Source of the DNA: Paenibacillus solani
GTDB taxonomy: Bacteria; Bacillota; Bacilli; Paenibacillales; Paenibacillaceae
DNA length: 64,000 bases
Assembly (NCBI RefSeq): GCF_001277345.1
Contig: NZ_LIUT01000003.1
Location: 480,273 to 544,272, forward strand
Direction of reading: 5' to 3'
The notes under the pieces: generated by a model
Database searches by the model: none
The model's input: only the letters and a program-made list of their open reading frames with translations
Told to the model about the DNA's origin: nothing
Translations under genes and position numbers: made by a program
Shown: piece by piece, positions 59,435 through 64,000 of the stretch
How the letters are laid out: every line of letters starts with the position of its first letter
How positions within the stretch are numbered: the stretch's first letter is position 1

Positions 59435-60337
59435 ATGAACATCAGCCAATTGGAAACGCTAATCACCATCTCCAAAACGATGAGCTTCCGTAAAGCGGGA
59501 GAGCTTCTTAATCTGACACAACCGGCGGTATCCGCCCAGATCAAAAGCCTGGAGGAAGAATTCAAGACTGTGCTGGTGGATCGCAGCCAGCCCGTAACAC
59601 TGACGGATCGGGGACAGGTTTTCGTGGAACACGCAGAACAGATTCTCGGCATTGTGGATGAGCTTAAACAGCGATTATCCGATCTCGACCAAACTCCTCA
59701 GGGTCATATTCAGCTTGGCACCACGACTTCCATAGCTATTCAGATCCTGCCGCGTGTACTTTCCTACTTCCAGGATCAATTCCCCCATATCAAAACAACC
59801 ATTCAATCCATGGCATCATCACAAATCTACAATAGTGTAGAGAATGGCCTCATCGATATTGGAATCGGTTACTTGATCGAACGGAATCCGAACTTGAGCA
59901 CATCCGTACTGTATTACGATACCTTTGAACTCGTTGTATCTCCCCAGCACCCGTTAGCCAAACTGTCTACGGCAGACATGGAGGTATTGGGCGGAATCCC
60001 ACTTATTCTATTGACACGTGACACGGTCGGCCGCCGATTTGCCGATGACGTCATGAAGAAACATGGCATCCTTCCTCAGGTTGTCATGGAACTATCGAGC
60101 AGCGAGGAAATTAAACGGTTGGTCGAGATCAATCTGGGCGCGGCAATTATATCCAAGCAATCCGTCTCGACGGAGCTGCGCAATGGCACGCTGCAGATCG
60201 TTCCGCTGCGCGAGCTGGAAGTCAGTCATCCTGTTGGGGTCATTTATAAGAGTGGACGTTATGTCAGCTCCGCCATGCGGCAGTTCATCAGTGATCTCAA
60301 AGGCATGCCGGAGACACAATTCATCAGCAGTGAATAA
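59435..60337 (+). CDS. LysR-family transcriptional regulator
   Basis: A 300-residue regulator. The N-terminal winged HTH (NISQLETLITISKTMSFRKAGELLNLTQPAVSAQIKSLEE spans about residues 2-41, here described rather than quoted in full) and the C-terminal effector domain from about residue 90 are complete. It resembles the CysL/CbbR branch by its start, but the effector is unknown. AAGGAGGAAGG precedes ATG 59435. HisJ lies 52 bases downstream in the same direction, perhaps by chance. Confidence 0.87.
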   Translation: MNISQLETLITISKTMSFRKAGELLNLTQPAVSAQIKSLEEEFKTVLVDRSQPVTLTDRGQVFVEHAEQILGIVDELKQRLSDLDQTPQGHIQLGTTTSIAIQILPRVLSYFQDQFPHIKTTIQSMASSQIYNSVENGLIDIGIGYLIERNPNLSTSVLYYDTFELVVSPQHPLAKLSTADMEVLGGIPLILLTRDTVGRRFADDVMKKHGILPQVVMELSSSEEIKRLVEINLGAAIISKQSVSTELRNGTLQIVPLRELEVSHPVGVIYKSGRYVSSAMRQFISDLKGMPETQFISSE

Positions 60338-60389
60338 CACCGCATCCATTCCTATAGACTAATAAGCAAGCAAACTGAAGGAGGCACCT

Positions 60390-61199
60390 ATGAAATTTGA
60401 CCTGCACACCCATCATTTTCGCTGCGGACATGCAGATGGCAACATTCGCGATTATATCGAGGCTGCCATCGCAGCAGATCTACAAGTTATTGGAATTTCT
60501 GACCACACTCCCTATTTTGGAAGTCCTGAAGAACAGCCCTTTCCGGCTATCTCCATGGCAAAAGCAGATCTTGCCGGCTATGTTGAGGAAGTTTTAGCGT
60601 TAAAGAAGGAGTATGAAGGAAAAATCAAAGTTTTGCTGGGGATCGAATCCGATTATTTCCCGAAACATGCAGAGGTATATCAGCGGGCATTATCCGCCTA
60701 CCCCTTTGACTACATTATCGGCTCCATTCATCATGTCAGGGATATAAGCATCTTTAACAAGAACCGCTGGAAAAAGCTCACTCCCGAGCAGCAGGTCGCT
60801 GATAAAGAGGAGTACTTTAACCTCATTCGCCAATCCGCCCGAAGCGGTATGTTCCAAATCATTGCCCATATGGATGCCATGAAGGGCAATTACCCGCCAT
60901 TCTCCGAGATCATGACGGATGCCGCCATTGATGAAACTTTAAGCGTCATTGCCGAATGCGGTCTGGCGATCGAGGTGAACACATCGGGCAAGACCAAATT
61001 ATCCGGCGGCTGGTATCCTTCCAACGCTATTTTGGAAGTTGCGCATCATCATGGCGTCGATATTACATTTGGCTCCGATGCTCATAAGCCGTCCCGTGTC
61101 GGAGACGAATTTGAAGAAGTGGCCAAGGTGCTCAAAGAAATCGGATATACAGAATGGGTATATTACGAACAAAAACAGAAGGTAACTGTACCTCTTTGA
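60390..61199 (+). CDS. hisJ: Histidinol-phosphatase, PHP family
   Basis: A 269-residue PHP-domain phosphatase. The metal-binding residues appear in order: DLHTHHFRCGHADG (residues 4-17), ISDHTPYFG near 35, IGSIHHV near 110, IAHMDAMKG near 152, and FGSDAHKP near 230. It removes phosphate from histidinol-phosphate in histidine synthesis. No other his gene is nearby. AAGGAGG precedes the ATG. The terminator uses the last codons of the gene. Confidence 0.9.
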   Translation: MKFDLHTHHFRCGHADGNIRDYIEAAIAADLQVIGISDHTPYFGSPEEQPFPAISMAKADLAGYVEEVLALKKEYEGKIKVLLGIESDYFPKHAEVYQRALSAYPFDYIIGSIHHVRDISIFNKNRWKKLTPEQQVADKEEYFNLIRQSARSGMFQIIAHMDAMKGNYPPFSEIMTDAAIDETLSVIAECGLAIEVNTSGKTKLSGGWYPSNAILEVAHHHGVDITFGSDAHKPSRVGDEFEEVAKVLKEIGYTEWVYYEQKQKVTVPL

Positions 61200-61220
61200 T
61201 GGGGTACTCCTTCTGTTTTT
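61172..61220 (+). terminator. Terminator of hisJ
   Basis: ACAGAAGG ... CCTTCTGT stem, with inner GGTAC / GTACC pairing, followed by seven T. The left arm lies within the hisJ 3' end. Confidence 0.85.
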
Positions 61221-61255
61221 TTGTTGTTTCTATATAGGATATACAATAAAAGGAC

Positions 61256-61282
61256 AAAAAAAGTGGACCCGTTACCGGGTCC
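61256..61282 (-). terminator. Terminator of the phosphoesterase gene
   Basis: GGACCCG / CGGGTCC stem with, on the - strand, a run of seven T. It lies about 145 bases past the stop of the - strand gene. Confidence 0.8.
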
Positions 61283-61428
61283 CAAAACATTATATATTCT
61301 CAAAAGGGGGTCATGTGATAAGTTTAACCTGTGGCTGTTATGGTTTGATAACAGGTATATTTCATTTGTGTAACAAATTACGATGATCATTTTCATCTTG
61401 TAATATTCACTTCACCTGTCTGTCTTCG

Positions 61429-62337
61429 CTACGGCTTGGAACGCAGTGTAAGAACAGTAAGCTCGGGTTTGCACAAGAAACGGATAGGCAGCTGTGTCGT
61501 CCCGATTCCCCGGTTTACATAAAGCGGCATTCTACGAGAACCGATGTGATATAGGCCTTGCACATAGCGCCTAGCGCCTGGTGGTGTAAGCACCTCGCCC
61601 ACCCAGGGCAAGCGTACCTGACCTCCGTGACTGTGTCCGGAGAGCTGAAGATGGAATGAGTGGGCTGACGCCGTATCCGCATAATCGGGTTCATGCATCA
61701 GCAGCAGCTTGAACATCCCTTGGGGCAGTCCCTGGATGGCTGCAGCCGGATCTGGAAGACCTCGTAATCCATCCTCCAGTCCAACCACCGCGATGACCGC
61801 ACTCCCTCGCCTCAACTTAACAGCGGTATTCCGAAGCACCTGAAAGCCTGCTTCCTCTTCCAAGCTTACCAGCTTCTTCACGTCCTTGTAATCGTGGTTA
61901 CCCAGAATAGAGTACATGCCTAAAGGGGCTGTAAGCTCCTTAAACGGTTCAATCGCAGCCCTCATCTCCTCTGCATCCCTATCCACCATATCGCCTGTGA
62001 AACAGATCAAATCTGGGTCCTCGTGCTGAATAGCTTGGACTACCCGCATCACTTCCTTCTCTCCAGCCTGAAAGCCCAAGTGCAAATCACTGAACTGCAC
62101 CAGCTTCAAACCATCAAAAGCGTTCGGGAGTGAAGGAATCGTCAACGTCAGCCTCGTTATGTCGAGCTGATGCGGTTCCCATAGGGAAGCGTAAGCTCCT
62201 CCAGCAACCACGCTACCGAAGATGACTGCTGCACCTGACTTTAGAAATTGACGACGCGTCATCTTCTTTTGCCGCGCTACTCCCTTTGTCCTCTCTCGTC
62301 CAGAGCCAGGAACCACTTTTGAGGTTGGATTTCTCAT
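61429..62337 (-). CDS. Tat-exported metallophosphoesterase (YkuE-like)
   Basis: A 302-residue calcineurin-like phosphoesterase. The N-terminus carries a twin-arginine signal (RRQFLKSG then a hydrophobic stretch to about residue 48). The metal motifs follow in order: FSDLHLG, GDMVDRD, LGNHD, and GHSHGGQ near the C-terminus. Exported folded through Tat, it probably acts on wall or membrane phosphoesters, as B. subtilis YkuE does. ATG 62337 follows AAGGAGG. It is divergent from the aldehyde dehydrogenase. Confidence 0.9.
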   Translation of the reverse strand: MRNPTSKVVPGSGRERTKGVARQKKMTRRQFLKSGAAVIFGSVVAGGAYASLWEPHQLDITRLTLTIPSLPNAFDGLKLVQFSDLHLGFQAGEKEVMRVVQAIQHEDPDLICFTGDMVDRDAEEMRAAIEPFKELTAPLGMYSILGNHDYKDVKKLVSLEEEAGFQVLRNTAVKLRRGSAVIAVVGLEDGLRGLPDPAAAIQGLPQGMFKLLLMHEPDYADTASAHSFHLQLSGHSHGGQVRLPWVGEVLTPPGARRYVQGLYHIGSRRMPLYVNRGIGTTQLPIRFLCKPELTVLTLRSKP

Positions 62338-62429
62338 ATGCAGGCAGCCTCCTTTATAATAAAGAATGAGAGTTGACGGTCTTACAGCTATTTCTAATCT
62401 ATAGAATAGCAAGAGAAAGGGGCTTATCT

Positions 62430-63809
62430 ATGAATGTTAACGACTCTATCGCCGCCATAGTTTCAGCACAACAGCGCTATTTTCGCCAAAACATCACGCG
62501 GGAGGTGGATTTTCGTCTCCAACAGCTGACGAAGCTGCGGCAAGTCCTCATAGCCAGAGAACTCGAGATCGTGGAAGCCCTGCGTAAAGATCTGAATAAA
62601 AGTGAGCAGGAGGCCTATACTACCGAGATCGGGATGGTATACAAGGAGCTTTCCTTTATCATAAAGAATCTGAAGCGATGGGCCAAGCCGAAACGTGTAA
62701 GAACTGCACTGACACATATCGGCAGCAAAAGTATGGTATATACGGAGCCCTATGGGAATGTGCTGATTATTGCCCCATGGAATTACCCTTGGCAGCTAGC
62801 CATCTCTCCATTGATCGGAGCCTTGGCTGCTGGGAATACAGCTATTGTAAAGCCTTCCGAGCTGACACCCTGCGTGTCTAAACTTATTACCGCTATCATT
62901 GAAGAGACATTTGAGCCTCAATATGTGGCCTCTGTTGAGGGCGGGCCTGAAGTCAGTGAAAGCCTGCTGAATCAGCGGATGGACTATATCTTTTTCACCG
63001 GGAGCACCAAGGTCGGCAGAATCGTCATGGAGACTGCTTCCAAACAATTGACGCCAGTAACACTGGAGCTTGGAGGGAAAAGTCCCTGCATCGTTCATGA
63101 AGATGCACCTTTGGCCCTGGCAGCTTCCCGCATCGCTTTCGGCAAATACACGAACGCAGGTCAGACCTGCGTGGCACCAGATTATATTCTCGTGCATAGC
63201 AAGGTAAAAGAAAGCTTCATCGCACATTTGAAAACAGCCATTACTTCCTTCTATGGCGAGAACCCACTGATTAACCCTGACTATGGACGGATCGTCTCAG
63301 AGAAGCATTTTGAGCGGCTGACCGGATTTCTAAACAACGGCACCCTGCGTCATGGCGGGAATACTTCCCGGGAACGATTGCTTATTGAACCCACCGTCCT
63401 GGATGACATCACTTGGGAAATGCCTGTCATGGAAGAGGAGATCTTTGGCCCGCTATGTCCGATCCTCACTTACGAGAATATACACGAAGCGGTTCAGGCC
63501 ATTAATGCCCGTCCCAAGCCGCTGGCGTTATACCTCTTCACCGAGAATGAGGATGTGCAGGACTATGTACTTTCTTCGGTTTCTTTTGGCGGGGGATGCG
63601 TGAACGATACCCTGATGCATCTCGCAACTCCCTACCTTCCATTCGGGGGTGTCGGCGAAAGCGGGATGGGCTCCTACCATGGGGAGCACAGTTTTCATAC
63701 TTTTTCCCACAGGAAGAGTGTGCTCAAGCAAACCAACCGGTTTGATTTTAAATTCCGATACCCTTCCAAGAACGGACTTGCCATTCTTAAAAAATTTATG
63801 AAACCCTAA
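62430..63809 (+). CDS. Aldehyde dehydrogenase
   Basis: A 459-residue NAD(P)-dependent aldehyde dehydrogenase of the class 3-like group. The landmarks are IAPWNYPWQLAISPL, FTGSTKVG, the general-base Glu in LELGGKSPC, and the catalytic Cys in NAGQTCVAPDY. The hydrophobic C-terminus (YPSKNGLAILKKFMKP) suggests loose membrane contact. It oxidises medium- or long-chain aldehydes by family analogy. ATG 62430 follows AGAAAGGGG; the 5' region overlaps the phosphoesterase promoter. Confidence 0.9.
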   Translation: MNVNDSIAAIVSAQQRYFRQNITREVDFRLQQLTKLRQVLIARELEIVEALRKDLNKSEQEAYTTEIGMVYKELSFIIKNLKRWAKPKRVRTALTHIGSKSMVYTEPYGNVLIIAPWNYPWQLAISPLIGALAAGNTAIVKPSELTPCVSKLITAIIEETFEPQYVASVEGGPEVSESLLNQRMDYIFFTGSTKVGRIVMETASKQLTPVTLELGGKSPCIVHEDAPLALAASRIAFGKYTNAGQTCVAPDYILVHSKVKESFIAHLKTAITSFYGENPLINPDYGRIVSEKHFERLTGFLNNGTLRHGGNTSRERLLIEPTVLDDITWEMPVMEEEIFGPLCPILTYENIHEAVQAINARPKPLALYLFTENEDVQDYVLSSVSFGGGCVNDTLMHLATPYLPFGGVGESGMGSYHGEHSFHTFSHRKSVLKQTNRFDFKFRYPSKNGLAILKKFMKP

Positions 63810-63873
63810 CCTCCGCTATCATCCGCTTGCCTTACATGAGACATCATGCGCACTGCTTCCTATGCGCATTATG

Positions 63874-63902
63874 TGTGGCTCGGGACATTACTTGGATGAC
63901 TG
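63874..63902. repeat. Copy 2 of a short dispersed repeat
   Basis: Reads GTGGCTCGGGACATTACTTGGATGACTG, similar to 44429-44456. It lies between the aldehyde dehydrogenase and the insertion sequence end. Confidence 0.4.
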
Positions 63903-63925
63903 CTCCTTGGCCTGGTCATCAATAA

Positions 63926-64000
63926 GGGGCTGTCCCAAAAGATCTTAGATCTTGCGGTAGGCCCCCTTCTTGCTGTTAGAAGACGCTCCATGTACGAATC
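63926..64000 (-). mobile_element. End of an insertion sequence, cut by the window edge
   Basis: GGGGCTGTCCCAAAAG at 63926-63941 resembles terminal inverted repeats of IS1182/IS5-like elements. On the - strand an open frame entering from the right ends in TAA at 63945-63947 with the tail SSNSKKGAYRKI, placed as a transposase C-terminus would be. The family assignment is tentative. Confidence 0.55.

Noticed and set aside
61163..61396. A 77-codon - strand frame between hisJ and the phosphoesterase gene
   Set aside because: It runs over two terminators and has no ribosome site.

Overview
The window looks like a chromosomal segment of a Paenibacillus-like member of the Bacillales (Firmicutes). 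Support comes from strong AGGAGG-type ribosome binding sites, GTG and TTG starts, LexA boxes of the Bacillus DinR type, a YjcZ-type small protein, EcsAB, a TPP-riboswitch-controlled ykoEDC operon, and PBSX (xkd) tail genes. Genus-level assignment is inference. No rRNA, tRNA or CRISPR array was seen.

Positions 1-8350 hold ordinary housekeeping and accessory genes: a UPF0173 hydrolase, a SleB-like cell wall hydrolase, ThpR, a 2-hydroxyacid dehydrogenase, an alkyltransferase-like protein, a Trm11-like methylase, a luciferase-like oxidoreductase with a repeated insert, and a dGTPase-like HD protein.

Positions 9029-35991 are the centre of interest: a leftward (- strand) island encoding two complete contractile phage-tail modules in tandem. 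Each module has, in the same order, a tail terminator/completion protein, a YqzN/YkzM-like protein, sheath, tube, a tail assembly chaperone with a -1 frameshift site, tape measure, a LysM protein, XkdQ, XkdR, XkdS, XkdT and XkdU homologues, and a tail fiber. Module B (22974-33803) lies upstream of module A (10531-22843). One holin/glucosaminidase lysis cassette follows module A. No capsid, portal, terminase, integrase or replication gene is visible, so the locus reads as a two-particle tailocin (phage-tail-like bacteriocin) locus rather than a prophage. Control elements sit at the upstream end: an ArpU-like activator, a LexA box in the putative operon promoter, a terminator-like hairpin in the leader, a divergent Xre-type repressor with an ImmA-type protease, and a second, consensus-perfect LexA box. 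The simplest model is SOS-induced co-expression of both tails followed by shared lysis.

Positions 36049-64000 return to chromosomal genes: an AviRa-like rRNA methylase, a probable type I toxin-antitoxin pair, AraC/LysE, TetR/SMR efflux, the TPP-switch ykoEDC operon, psd, two SDR enzymes, a MocR/PPOX pair, an aminotransferase, yjcZ, ecsAB, a DEAD-box helicase, a nucleotidyltransferase, cheX, LysR/HisJ, a Tat-exported phosphoesterase and an aldehyde dehydrogenase. Between 54.4 and 56.8 kb the DNA carries three decayed genes (the tail of a LysR regulator, the tail of purA, and a WYL regulator with a stop and a frameshift). The right edge cuts into an insertion sequence.
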